Assembly (NCBI GenBank): GCA_033794685.1
Contig: JARAYZ010000008.1
Strand: one strand, 5' to 3'
DNA length: 64,000 bases
DNA from: Lentzea sp033794685
GTDB taxonomy: Bacteria; Actinomycetota; Actinomycetes; Mycobacteriales; Pseudonocardiaceae
Position numbers and translations under genes: made by a program. This document shows positions 15,032 through 23,429 of this stretch, piece by piece (positions within the stretch are counted from its first letter, which is position 1; every line of letters begins with the position of its first letter). The notes beneath the pieces were generated by a model. That model did no database searches, had not been told where the DNA came from, and was given only the letters and a program-made list of their open reading frames with translations.

Positions 15032-15723
15032 GGCTCGACCGGCTCGGCCACGGGCGTGAAGGACTCCACGGTGAAGCTCGGCACCCAGGAGTTCTTCTCG
15101 TTCGCCGACTTCGGCACGACCTGCCCGGTCACCTCGACCCACTGCTCGTCCGGCAGCGCGGGCACGTCACCGACGACCTTGACCTTCAACGGCCGGGCGT
15201 CGGCCGCGCAGCAGGAGATCGCGAGCCGGGCGACGTAGGTCTCGCCCTCGGCGCGCAGCAGGAAGCCGGTCAGCTTCACGCGACGGCCGTCCAGCGTCCC
15301 CGACTCGTCCCACGCCGTGCGCGTGACGAACTCCGTCATCGACAACGGGATCACGTCGCCGGACGGCAGTTCGCCGAGCAGGTTGCGGGAGCGCTGCGTC
15401 TGGTTCGTGTCGGCGGCCGAGTTCACGACGTCGCCGCCCAGCGCGGGTGGCGAGATCAGGAACACCGCCAGCACCGGCAGCAGCATCAGCCACGTCGAAC
15501 GCGACGAGTGCGAGTGCTCGTGGTCGTCCTCGGACGCCGCCTTGCCCCTGCGGATGTCCTGGACGATCGCGAACAGCGCGAGGCCGATCATGATCACGCC
15601 GGCCGCGATGAGCAGCGGCAACAGCGACTTCTGGACGTACCTCAGGTACAGCCCGGAGAAGCTGATCTTCAGCAGCGCGCCGCCGAGCAGCACCAGGAGG
15701 ATGTTCTGGGTTTCCCGCCTCAC
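15019..15723 (-). CDS. TIGR03943 family putative permease subunit
   Basis: 234 residues from a GTG overlapping the permease stop (GTGA). Two N-terminal membrane segments (NILLVLLGGALLKISFSGLY, LLPLLIAAGVIMIGLALFAIV), a His-rich loop EDDHEHSHSS, a third segment (WLMLLPVLAVFLISPPAL), then an extracytoplasmic OB-like domain with SCCAADARPLKVKV. The pairing with a UPF0718-type permease is widespread. The transported substrate is unknown; the His and Cys-Cys residues and nearby Zur suggest a metal (inference). Confidence 0.87.
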   Translation of the reverse strand: MRRETQNILLVLLGGALLKISFSGLYLRYVQKSLLPLLIAAGVIMIGLALFAIVQDIRRGKAASEDDHEHSHSSRSTWLMLLPVLAVFLISPPALGGDVVNSAADTNQTQRSRNLLGELPSGDVIPLSMTEFVTRTAWDESGTLDGRRVKLTGFLLRAEGETYVARLAISCCAADARPLKVKVVGDVPALPDEQWVEVTGQVVPKSANEKNSWVPSFTVESFTPVAEPVEPYES

Positions 15724-16730
15724 AGCAGCACCACTCCACTCACGACAGCGCACAAGATCGCCACCACGAAGGTAGCGGGTGCGAAGCGGAAGGCGAAGGA
15801 CTTGCCGAACGCACCGGCCTGCAGCGCGATCAGCTTCACGTCGACGGCCGGGCCGACGACGAGGAACACCAGGCGCGGCAGCAGGGGCAGTGCGGAGAAC
15901 GCCACCGCCACGAACGCGTCGGCCTCCGAGCACAGCGCGAGGATGACGGCCAGGAAGGCCATCACGATCACGCCGAGCACGATCTGACCGCCCAGCGTCT
16001 GCATCCACGCGGTCGGCACGAACGTCTTGAACACCGCCGCGAACAGCCCACCGAGCACCAGGAAGCCACCGGCGTCGACGAGGTCGTGCCGCGCGCTCTC
16101 GGCGAACACGGCCCACTTCGACCGGCCGGTGTGATCGGCCATGCGAGCCAGCGCCCGTTCGGCGATCCACTCCATCTTGCCGAAGCGCACCCACAGCCAA
16201 CCCATGACCATCGCGGTCAGCAGCGAGCCGACGAACCGCGCGACGACCATCATCGGGGCGTCGTTGAACGCCACCGCGGTCGACACCAGCACGATCGGGT
16301 TCACGGCAGGAGCGGCCAGCAGGAACGTCAACGCCACCGCAGGGGCCACGCCCTGCTGCATGAGCCTCTTCGCCACCGGCACCGAGGCGCACTCACAGCC
16401 CGGCAGCGCGATGCCCGCGACACCGGCCACGGGCACGGCCAGTGCCGTCTTCGAGGGCAGCAGCCTGCGCAGTGCCGAGGCCGGCACGAACGCCGCGATG
16501 GCACCCGAGATCAGCACGCCCAGCACGAGGAACGGCATCGCCTGCACGCAGATCGCCACGAACACGGTCGACGCCGTGCGCAGCTTCGGCACGTCTAGCA
16601 GGTCGACGAGCCGTGACTGGAAGAGCAGTGCGAGAACGAGGATCCCGCACAGCACCTCCAACGACGTGATCTTCAGCCGAGGCCCGCCGGAGCGCCGCTT
16701 CGACGAGCGGATCTCGCCGGTGATCGTCAT
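15720..16730 (-). CDS. Permease, UPF0718/DUF318 (ArsP_1-like) family
   Basis: 336 residues, about eight to ten membrane helices. Diagnostic: AGIALPGCECASVPVAKRLMQQGVAPAVALTFLLAAPAVNPIVL, with the conserved GCECASVP cysteine pair, and the second-half repeat LALCSEADAFVAVAF. Relatives include ArsP, which exports trivalent organoarsenicals through a cysteine; most family members are uncharacterised. ATG overlaps the acidic-protein stop by 4 bases, so three genes here are translationally coupled. Confidence 0.88.
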   Translation of the reverse strand: MTITGEIRSSKRRSGGPRLKITSLEVLCGILVLALLFQSRLVDLLDVPKLRTASTVFVAICVQAMPFLVLGVLISGAIAAFVPASALRRLLPSKTALAVPVAGVAGIALPGCECASVPVAKRLMQQGVAPAVALTFLLAAPAVNPIVLVSTAVAFNDAPMMVVARFVGSLLTAMVMGWLWVRFGKMEWIAERALARMADHTGRSKWAVFAESARHDLVDAGGFLVLGGLFAAVFKTFVPTAWMQTLGGQIVLGVIVMAFLAVILALCSEADAFVAVAFSALPLLPRLVFLVVGPAVDVKLIALQAGAFGKSFAFRFAPATFVVAILCAVVSGVVLL

Positions 16731-17167
16731 TCCGAGTCCGCGTCCAGGTCCAGCAGGCGCCGGTACTGGCGCGCCATGCCCTCGCGGATCTCCTCGGGTG
16801 ACGGCGGCTCGTCGAACTCCGCCTCTTCCTCTTCGAGGTCGTCGTCGTCGAAGTCGACGGGAGTGCCGTTGACGGTCTCCTCGGCGTCGGCCTCCTCCTC
16901 GAGGGCGGCCTCGCGGAGCTCCTCGATCGTGGCGGAGACGTCCTGCGCCGACAGCGCGGGCAGCATCGGCTTGACGATGGCGAGCACGCCGCCCTCTTCG
17001 TCGTCCAGCGCCACGGCCTCGGCCAGCGCGACGGCGTGGTCACGCTCGTACGGGCCGCAGATGAACGAGTCCCAGTCGTCGCCGCCCGAGGGCTCGAACG
17101 TGACGGTCCACGGGAACTCGTTGACGTCCGAGTCCTCTTCCGGCTCGTAAATGATCACGCCACCCAT
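16727..17167 (-). CDS. Acidic hypothetical protein (146 aa)
   Basis: Starts MGGVIIYEPEEDSDVNEFPW. I chose the ATG at 17167 over that at 17185 because AAAGGA stands 7 bases before it. An N-terminal beta-rich part (TVTFEPSGGDDWDSFICGPYERDHAVALAEAV) precedes a long Asp/Glu-rich helix-like region. No known domain. It sits upstream of and overlaps the permease gene, so it may be an accessory cytoplasmic factor; that link is positional only. Confidence 0.7.
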   Translation of the reverse strand: MGGVIIYEPEEDSDVNEFPWTVTFEPSGGDDWDSFICGPYERDHAVALAEAVALDDEEGGVLAIVKPMLPALSAQDVSATIEELREAALEEEADAEETVNGTPVDFDDDDLEEEEAEFDEPPSPEEIREGMARQYRRLLDLDADSE

Positions 17168-17181
17168 CGAAGGGTCCTTTC

Positions 17182-17580
17182 TCAAGAAAACCGGGAGAGG
17201 AGTTCGCCGCGCACCTGCGACGCGGTCGACACGACCAGCATGAGCAGCGTGCTCAGCGGCTCGGGCTTGAGGCCGTCCGCCGGGAAGGCGTAGCGGAGCA
17301 TCACGTCGGTGCCGCGCTCGGAGTGGATCACGCCGAGCGTGCCGAACAGGCCCTGACCAGCTCGTTCAGCGACCCATCCAGCCGCTTCGGCCGGCAGGTC
17401 CCACGCGACGACGACCGTCAGCGAGAGGACCGTCAGCCCTTCGGCCAGTTCCATGCCCTGCACCGCGCACGGCACGTCGCCGTGGCGGAAGCTCAACGCG
17501 CCGTCGTCGTCCACGGAGACGTCGTGGAACAGCTCCAACGCCTTGCGCGCGGCCTCCAGGGCCTCACCACTCGCGTTCAC
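17182..17580 (-). CDS. YbjN/CesT-like small protein (132 aa)
   Basis: MNASGEALEAARKALELFHDVSVDDDGALSF at the N-terminus, then two beta-strand runs (LTVLSLTVVVAWDL, GTDVMLRYAFP) and a terminal helix. The alternating helix/strand pattern is like YbjN or secretion-chaperone folds, a weak match. Its start overlaps the uppS stop by 4 bases (ATGA) and the acidic-protein gene follows 14 bases later, so it belongs to the long minus-strand operon. Function unknown. Confidence 0.65.
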   Translation of the reverse strand: MNASGEALEAARKALELFHDVSVDDDGALSFRHGDVPCAVQGMELAEGLTVLSLTVVVAWDLPAEAAGWVAERAGQGLFGTLGVIHSERGTDVMLRYAFPADGLKPEPLSTLLMLVVSTASQVRGELLSRFS

Positions 17581-18401
17581 GACGACACCGCCTCCTCACC
17601 TGGCTTGTCGATGGCACCACCGAAACGACGGTCGCGGCCGGCGAACTTCTCGGCGGCGCGCCACAGGTCGCGGCGGTCGAAGTCGGGCCACAGGATGTCC
17701 TGGTAGACCATCTCGGCGTACGCGGACTGCCACAGCAGGAAGTTCGAGATCCGCTGCTCACCGGACGGCCTGATGAACAGGTCGACGTCGGGCATCTCCG
17801 GCTTGTACAGGTACTTCGCAAGGGTGCGCTCGTCGACCTTGTCCGGGTTGATCTTCCCGGCGGCGACCAGGCGCGCGACCTCGCGGGCGGCGTCACCGAT
17901 CTCCGCGCGGCCGCCGTAGTTCACGCACATCACGAGGTTCAGCACGTCGTTCTCGGCCGTGCGGACCTCGGCCTCCTGCAGCTGCTTGATGACGCTGCCC
18001 CACAGCCTCGGCGAGCGGCCGGCCCAGTGGATGCGGACGCCCATCTCGTCGAGCTCGTCGGTGCGCCGCGCGATCACGTCGCGGTTGAAGTTCATGAGGA
18101 AGCGGACCTCTTCAGGGCTGCGCTTCCAGTTCTCGGTGGAGAAGGCGTAGAGCGAGAGCCACTTCACGCCCAGCTCGATGGAGCCCTTCGCGACGTCGAG
18201 GACGACCTGCTCACCGCGCTTGTGCCCCTCCACCCGCGACAGCCCGCGCTGGTTCGCCCAACGGCCGTTGCCGTCCATCACGATCGCGATGTGCTTGGGC
18301 ACCAGGTCGGCGGGGATGTCCGGGGGCGTCGCACCGGACTCGTGCGGCTCCGGCGGGCGCGGTACGCGCTTCTCACGCTCAGAGCGGCGGCGACGCAGCA
18401 T
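17577..18401 (-). CDS. uppS: Isoprenyl transferase (undecaprenyl/decaprenyl diphosphate synthase, cis-type)
   Basis: 274 residues. It builds the polyprenyl carrier lipid for peptidoglycan by cis-addition of isopentenyl diphosphate. Family regions are plain: HIAIVMDGNGRWANQRG (catalytic Asp), GHKRGEQVV, LYAFSTENWKRSPEEV, NYGGRAEI and DLFIRPSGEQRISNFLLWQSAYAE. A basic N-terminal extension (LRRRRSEREKRVPRPPEP) precedes the core. Start at 18401 gives the usual length. Operon with recO upstream, as in other actinobacteria. Confidence 0.96.
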   Translation of the reverse strand: MLRRRRSEREKRVPRPPEPHESGATPPDIPADLVPKHIAIVMDGNGRWANQRGLSRVEGHKRGEQVVLDVAKGSIELGVKWLSLYAFSTENWKRSPEEVRFLMNFNRDVIARRTDELDEMGVRIHWAGRSPRLWGSVIKQLQEAEVRTAENDVLNLVMCVNYGGRAEIGDAAREVARLVAAGKINPDKVDERTLAKYLYKPEMPDVDLFIRPSGEQRISNFLLWQSAYAEMVYQDILWPDFDRRDLWRAAEKFAGRDRRFGGAIDKPGEEAVSS

Positions 18402-18445
18402 GGGAACTGACCTCTCAGCGAAAACCGTTGTCGGTAGAGGCCACA

Positions 18446-19198
18446 TTAGCCGTCCGCCGACTGCGCCTTCCGCTCGACCAACGGCAACGAACGCAGCTGC
18501 CGTTCGAGGTGCCACTGCAGATGTGCCGCGACCAGCCCACTCGCGTCCCGGCGGGCGATGTGCGGGATCTCGTCGACCACGGTCCACTGCCCGTGCAGCA
18601 ACGCCGAGAGCAACGCCAGCGTGTCCTGGGACGGCGACGACGACCCGGCGGGACGGCAGTTCGGACAGCACGAGCCGCCCGCCTGGACGCTGAACGCCCG
18701 GTGCGGACCCGGATCGCCGCACTTCGCGCACTCGTTGACCGCGGGCGCCCACCCGGCGATGGCCATCGCACGCATGAGGAACGCGTCGAGCAGCAACGAC
18801 GGGTCACGTTCGCCGCTGGACAACGCCTTCAACGCCCCGGCCACGAGCATGTAGAGCCGCAGGACCGGCTCGCCCTCTTCGGCCGTGAGACGGTCCGCGG
18901 TCTCGGCGATCGCGCACGCCGCCGTGTAGCGCTGGTAGTCCTTCACGATGCCCACGCCGAACGCGTCCAGCGTCTGCACCTGCGTGATGATGTCGAGCGT
19001 CCGGCCGGGGTAGAACTGCACGTCGACGTGGCAGAACGGCTCGAGCCGGGCACCGAACTTCGACGTCGTCTTGCGCACGCCCTTGGCCACGGCCCGGAGC
19101 TTGCCGTGGCGCTGGGTCAGGAAGGTGATGATCCGGTCCGCTTCACCGAGCTTCTGCACACGAAGCACGACTCCGGTGTCGCGGTACAGGTTCGCCAT
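18446..19198 (-). CDS. recO: DNA repair protein RecO
   Basis: 250 residues. An OB-fold N-terminus (LYRDTGVVLRVQKLGEADRIITFLTQRHGKLRAVAKGVRKTTSKFGARLEPF) and a C-terminal zinc-binding cluster CAKCG...CCPNC. It helps RecR load RecA at gaps and anneals SSB-coated DNA. The order recO-uppS and proximity to era match other actinobacterial genomes. It ends 44 bases before the uppS start. Confidence 0.95.
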   Translation of the reverse strand: MANLYRDTGVVLRVQKLGEADRIITFLTQRHGKLRAVAKGVRKTTSKFGARLEPFCHVDVQFYPGRTLDIITQVQTLDAFGVGIVKDYQRYTAACAIAETADRLTAEEGEPVLRLYMLVAGALKALSSGERDPSLLLDAFLMRAMAIAGWAPAVNECAKCGDPGPHRAFSVQAGGSCCPNCRPAGSSSPSQDTLALLSALLHGQWTVVDEIPHIARRDASGLVAAHLQWHLERQLRSLPLVERKAQSADG

Positions 19199-19211
19199 CA
19201 GATCCCCATCG

Positions 19212-20108
19212 TCAGAAACCCAGGCGACGCAGCTGCTTCGGGTCCCGCTGCCAGTCCTTGGCGATCTTGATGTGCAGGTCCAGGTACACCCGGCTGCCCA
19301 GCAGGCGCTCGATCTGCTTGCGGGCCTCCATGCCGACCTGCTTGAGCCGCTCGCCCCGGTGCCCCAGGATGATCGCCTTCTGCGACGGCCTCTCCACGAA
19401 CACGAACGCGTGGATGTCGATCAGGTCGTCGCGGCCCTCCCGCGGCGCCATCTCCTCGACCACCACGGCGATGGAGTGCGGCAGCTCGTCGCGCACACCC
19501 TCCAGCGCGGCCTCGCGGATCAGCTCGGCGACCAGCGTCTGCTCGGGCTCGTCGGTCAGGTCGCCGTCCGGGAACAGCTGCGGGCCCTCCGGCAGCTTGC
19601 CCAGCAGCAGGTCGCTCAGCTTGTCGACCTGGAAGCCGTCGACGGCGGAGACCGGGATGATCTCGGCGAACTCCATGACCTTCTGCAACGCCAGCAGCTG
19701 CTCCATCACCTGCTGCGGCGACACCAGGTCGGTCTTGGTGACGATGCCGAGCACGGGCGTGCGCTTCGCGACCTTCTCGAGCTCGGCGGCGATGAACTTG
19801 TCACCGGGGCCGACCTTCTGGTCCGCGGGCACGCAGAAGCCGACGACGTCGACCTCCGACCACGTCTCGCGCACCAGGTCGTTCAGCCGCTGGCCGAGCA
19901 ACGTGCGCGGCCGGTGCAGACCAGGCGTGTCGACCAGCACGAGCTGACCGTCCTCACGATGCACGATGCCGCGGATCGTGTGGCGGGTGGTCTGCGGCTT
20001 GCTGGACGTGATGGCGACCTTCGTGCCCACCAGAGCGTTCGTCAGCGTCGACTTCCCTGCGTTCGGGCGGCCGACGAAGCACGCGAACCCGGAGCGGTAA
20101 CCATCCAT
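19212..20108 (-). CDS. era: GTPase Era
   Basis: 298 residues. G1 GRPNAGKSTLTNALVG, G3 DTPGLHRP, G4 TKTD, and a C-terminal KH domain (GHRGERLKQVGMEARKQIERLLGSRVYLDLHIKIAKDWQRD) that binds the 3' end of 16S rRNA during 30S assembly. It lies 13 bases upstream of recO. The middle stretch LLLGKLPEGPQLFPDGDLTDEPE is the usual linker between the GTPase and KH domains. Standard length and complete motifs. Confidence 0.96.
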   Translation of the reverse strand: MDGYRSGFACFVGRPNAGKSTLTNALVGTKVAITSSKPQTTRHTIRGIVHREDGQLVLVDTPGLHRPRTLLGQRLNDLVRETWSEVDVVGFCVPADQKVGPGDKFIAAELEKVAKRTPVLGIVTKTDLVSPQQVMEQLLALQKVMEFAEIIPVSAVDGFQVDKLSDLLLGKLPEGPQLFPDGDLTDEPEQTLVAELIREAALEGVRDELPHSIAVVVEEMAPREGRDDLIDIHAFVFVERPSQKAIILGHRGERLKQVGMEARKQIERLLGSRVYLDLHIKIAKDWQRDPKQLRRLGF

Positions 20109-20151
20109 TCGTCCATTGTCCCTCTAGCCGGTTTTGGCCGTTCGCGGGCCC

Positions 20152-20484
20152 TCAGAGCTGCTTGCGCACCTCGCCGGCCGGGTTCGCGAGGAGCACCGGA
20201 CCGGACGGCGTCAGGTCGCGCATCGCCGCCATCGACGCCCCGTCCACGCCGTTCGCCTCGGTGACGACCGCCGCCGCTTCCAGGCCCTCGGCGCCACTCG
20301 ACACGGCGGCCGAGATGGCCGCCTGCAGCGCCGTGAGCTTCAACGACGGCAGGTCGACGGTCGACGCGTTGTAGGTGCGGCCGTCGAGGTCACGCACGGC
20401 CGCGCCCTCCGCGGCGTGGTTGCGCGCACGGACGGACCTCGCCAGCGTGACGAGCTTCGCGTTCTCGGGATCCACGTCATTCAT
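20152..20484 (-). CDS. Cytidine deaminase-like protein, zinc site lost
   Basis: 110 residues. The fold is recognisable: LVTLARSVRARNHAAEGAAVRDLDGRTYNASTVDLPSLKLTALQAAISAAVSSGAEG aligns with small tetrameric cytidine deaminases, and LLANPAGEVRKQL with their C-terminus. The zinc and catalytic residues are gone: CAE reads LQA, and the PCGxCRQ motif is replaced by a loop around AAMRDLTPSG. It is therefore likely a non-catalytic paralogue, conserved at this position between era and the CBS-domain gene as in mycobacteria. It overlaps that gene by 8 bases. Confidence 0.8.
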   Translation of the reverse strand: MNDVDPENAKLVTLARSVRARNHAAEGAAVRDLDGRTYNASTVDLPSLKLTALQAAISAAVSSGAEGLEAAAVVTEANGVDGASMAAMRDLTPSGPVLLANPAGEVRKQL

Positions 20485-21763
20485 CTTCGCTCTCCTTCTG
20501 CACAGGACGGACGAGCACCGTCGTGACCCGGATGCGGCCGCGTTCGTCCTTGCCGCCCTCGGCACGCATTCGCAGGCCGGCGATCTCCGCCTCGGTACCG
20601 GGCAGCGGCACGCGCCCGAGCCGTTGCGCGAGCAGGCCGCCGACGGTCTCCACCTCGTGGTCGTCGAGCTCGGTGCCGAACAACGCGTCGAGGTCGTCCA
20701 CCGGCAGGCGCGCGCTGACCCGCACGGCGCCGTCGTCCAGGTGCTCGACCGGCGGGCGATCGTCGGTGTCGGACTCGTCGGTGATCTCGCCGACGATCTC
20801 CTCGAGGATGTCCTCGATGGTCAGCAGGCCCGCGGTGCCGCCGTACTCGTCCACGACGATCGCCATGTGCCGGCGTGACACCTGCATCTCGCGCAGCAGG
20901 TCCGCGATGGGCTTCGAGTCGGGGATGAAGCTCATCGGGCGCATCAGCTCGGAGACGCTCTTCGGGTCCTCGTCCTCGGCGAGGGTGGCCCGCATCAAGT
21001 CCTTGAGGTTCACCACGCCGAGCACGTCGTCGACGCTCTCGCCGATCACCGGGACGCGGGTGTAGCCGGTGCGCAACGACAACGCGAGCGCCTGCCGCAG
21101 CGACTTGGACTGCTCGATCCACACGATCTCGGTGCGCGGCACCATGACCTCGCGCGTGATCGTGTCACCCAGTTCGAACACCGAGTGGATCATCTCGCGC
21201 TCGCCCTCGTCCACGACGCCGCGTTCCTGCGCCATGTCGACGAGCTCGCGCAACTCCACCTCGGAGCTGAACGGACCCTCGCGGAATCCCTTACCGGGCG
21301 TGATGGCGTTACCGATGAGGATCAGCAGCTTCGACAACGGCCCGAGCACACGGCCGAGCTGCCGGACGGTGCCCGCGGCGAGCAGGCTCACGCCGTACGG
21401 GTGCTGACGGCCGAGCGTGCGCGGTCCGACGCCGACGAGGACGTACGACACGATGAGCATGCTCAGGCACGCGTACAGGACGGCGAGCCAGTCCTGCGTC
21501 ACGTAGTCGAGGAACACCGTCGTGACCAGCACCGCCGCCGACATCTCGCACGCGAGGCGCAGCAGCAACAACAGGTTCACGTGCCGCGGCCGGTCGTTGA
21601 GGACCTGCAGCAACTGCCCAGTGCCCCAGCGACCCTGCCGTTGCAGGGCCTCCACCCGTGCGCGTGACACGGTGCCGAGAGCGGCATCCACACACGCGAA
21701 CAGACCTGCAGCGAGCACGAGCAAAACGGCCAGCACGATCACACTGGCAGGGTTCCCGGTCAT
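20477..21763 (-). CDS. CNNM/CBS-domain transporter-like protein (HlyC/CorC family)
   Basis: 428 residues. The N-terminal DUF21/CNNM membrane domain has about four helices (VIVLAVLLVLAAGLFACVDAALG, LLLLLRLACEMSAAVLVTTV, LAVLYACLSMLIVSYVLVGV), then two CBS domains (MVPRTEIVWI...TRVPVIGESVDDVLGVVNLKDLM; RHMAIVVDEYGGTAGLLTIEDILEEIVGEI) and a C-terminal CorC/HlyC domain (VETVGGLLAQRLGRVP). Such proteins are linked to magnesium or cobalt efflux. The start at 21763 gives the full first helix. Operon with ybeY, 4 bases apart. Confidence 0.9.
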   Translation of the reverse strand: MTGNPASVIVLAVLLVLAAGLFACVDAALGTVSRARVEALQRQGRWGTGQLLQVLNDRPRHVNLLLLLRLACEMSAAVLVTTVFLDYVTQDWLAVLYACLSMLIVSYVLVGVGPRTLGRQHPYGVSLLAAGTVRQLGRVLGPLSKLLILIGNAITPGKGFREGPFSSEVELRELVDMAQERGVVDEGEREMIHSVFELGDTITREVMVPRTEIVWIEQSKSLRQALALSLRTGYTRVPVIGESVDDVLGVVNLKDLMRATLAEDEDPKSVSELMRPMSFIPDSKPIADLLREMQVSRRHMAIVVDEYGGTAGLLTIEDILEEIVGEITDESDTDDRPPVEHLDDGAVRVSARLPVDDLDALFGTELDDHEVETVGGLLAQRLGRVPLPGTEAEIAGLRMRAEGGKDERGRIRVTTVLVRPVQKESEDE

Positions 21764-21767
21764 CGCG

Positions 21768-22313
21768 TCAGGCTTCTTCGTTCTTCTCGTCCAGGCCGAC
21801 CGCGCCGAGCACCTTGTCGTCGGTGCTGCGCTGGTGCGCGGCCCGTTCGGCGTCGTCACGCGCCGTGCGGAAGTCGCCGAGGATGCGGTTCTGCAACGTG
21901 AACATCTCACGTTCCTCGGCAGGCTCGGCGTGGTCGTAGCCGAGCAGGTGCAGCACACCGTGCACCGTCAGCAGGTGCAACTCGTCCAGCAGGCCGTGAC
22001 CCGCCTTCTTGGCCTGGTCCTTGGCGAACGCGGGGCACAGCACGATGTCCCCGAGCAGCGCGGGCCCGAGGCCCGCGGCGTCGGGACGGCGCGCGGAGTC
22101 CAGCTCGTCCATGGGGAAGGCCATGACGTCCGTCGGACCCGGCAGGTCCATCCAGCGCTCGTGCAGGTCGGCCATCACGTCCAGCTCCACGAGCAGGACG
22201 GACAACTCGGCCAGCGGGCTCACGCCCATGCGGTCCAGCGCGAAGCGGGCGGCGGAGACGATGGAACCCTCGTCGACTCCGACACCCGACTCGTTGGCGA
22301 TCTCGATGCTCAC
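21768..22313 (-). CDS. ybeY: Endoribonuclease YbeY, 16S rRNA maturation
   Basis: 181 residues, including a short C-terminal extension. The zinc ligands lie in LLTVHGVLHLLGYDH (H-x3-H-x5-H); LPGPTDVMAFPMDE is the second conserved block. It processes the 3' end of 16S rRNA and takes part in ribosome quality control. Upstream phoH ends 5 bases before its start, the usual ybeY-phoH pairing. The tail (FRTARDDAERAAHQRSTDDKVLGAVGLDEKNEEA) is an actinobacterial extension. Confidence 0.95.
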   Translation of the reverse strand: MSIEIANESGVGVDEGSIVSAARFALDRMGVSPLAELSVLLVELDVMADLHERWMDLPGPTDVMAFPMDELDSARRPDAAGLGPALLGDIVLCPAFAKDQAKKAGHGLLDELHLLTVHGVLHLLGYDHAEPAEEREMFTLQNRILGDFRTARDDAERAAHQRSTDDKVLGAVGLDEKNEEA

Positions 22314-22318
22314 GGCGC

Positions 22319-23368
22319 CTATCGTCCTCGCCGCTGGTTACCCCGCCGTGCACCGGGTCCGTGGTGCTGCCCGTTCTGGTCGAGGTTGTCCTGCTGGACC
22401 TGCCACTTGTCGTACGCGTCGACGATGTCGCCGACCAGGCTGTGGCGAACCACGTCCTGGCTGGTCAGCACCGAGAAGTGCACGTCCTCGACGCCTTCGA
22501 GGATGTCCCTGACGACCCTGAGGCCGCTGCGCTGACCGCCGGGGAGGTCGACCTGGGTGATGTCACCCGTGACGACGACCTTGGAGCCGAAGCCCAGGCG
22601 GGTGAGGAACATCTTCATCTGCTCGGGCGTGGTGTTCTGCGCCTCGTCGAGGATGATGAACGCGTCATTAAGCGTTCTTCCCCGCATATAAGCCAGCGGC
22701 GCGACCTCGATCGTCCCCGCCTGCGTCAGCCGCGGGATCGCCTCCGGGTCCATCATGTCGTGCAGCGCGTCGTAGAGCGGGCGCAGGTACGGGTCGATCT
22801 TCTCGTACAACGTGCCCGGCAGGTACCCGAGCCGCTCGCCGGCCTCGACGGCCGGGCGGGTCAGGATGATGCGGTTGACCTGCTTGTTCTGCAGCGCCTG
22901 CACGGCCTTGGCCATGGCGAGGTACGTCTTGCCGGTGCCGGCGGGGCCGATGCCGAACACGATGGTGTTCTTGTCGATCGCGTCGACGTAGTGCTTCTGG
23001 TTCAGCGTCTTCGGCCTGATGGTGCGGCCGCGGCGGCTCACGATGTCGAGGCTCAGGACCTCGGCGGGCGACTCGACGTCGTTCGCGCTGAGCATCGCGA
23101 TGATGCGGCGGACGCTGTTCTGGTCGATCGGCTGGCCGCGGCCCGCGAGGGTGATGAGCTCGGAGAAGACGCGTTCGGCGAAGGCCACGTCGGCGGGGTC
23201 GCCGGACAAGGTGATCTCGTTCCCGCGCACGTGCACGTCGGCGTCGAGCAGTTCCTCCGCGAGCCGGAGGTTCTCGTCGCGCGACCCGAGCAGCGTGAGC
23301 ACCGCGCCTTCCGGCACGGCGAACCGGGACTGACCTTCCTTGTTGCTCTGCTGGTTTTCTTCGGCCAC
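22319..23368 (-). CDS. phoH: PhoH family ATPase
   Basis: 349 residues. Walker A GPAGTGKTYLAMAKAV, Walker B AFIILDEAQNTTPEQMKMFLTR, and the family block GKVVVTGDITQVDLP in form SKVVVTGDITQVDLPGGQRSGL. An N-terminal KH-like region precedes the ATPase. PhoH proteins are putative RNA helicases or nucleases tied to ybeY. Codons from about 22664 to 22693 are unusually AT-rich for the gene. Its start faces the acetyltransferase gene with only 61 bases between them. Confidence 0.92.
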   Translation of the reverse strand: MAEENQQSNKEGQSRFAVPEGAVLTLLGSRDENLRLAEELLDADVHVRGNEITLSGDPADVAFAERVFSELITLAGRGQPIDQNSVRRIIAMLSANDVESPAEVLSLDIVSRRGRTIRPKTLNQKHYVDAIDKNTIVFGIGPAGTGKTYLAMAKAVQALQNKQVNRIILTRPAVEAGERLGYLPGTLYEKIDPYLRPLYDALHDMMDPEAIPRLTQAGTIEVAPLAYMRGRTLNDAFIILDEAQNTTPEQMKMFLTRLGFGSKVVVTGDITQVDLPGGQRSGLRVVRDILEGVEDVHFSVLTSQDVVRHSLVGDIVDAYDKWQVQQDNLDQNGQHHGPGARRGNQRRGR

Positions 23369-23429
23369 GTGGCCCCGGCCTGCTTCCTGTCGCTCGGATC
23401 TGGTGCCGTCGATGCTAGTCCGGCCGAAA

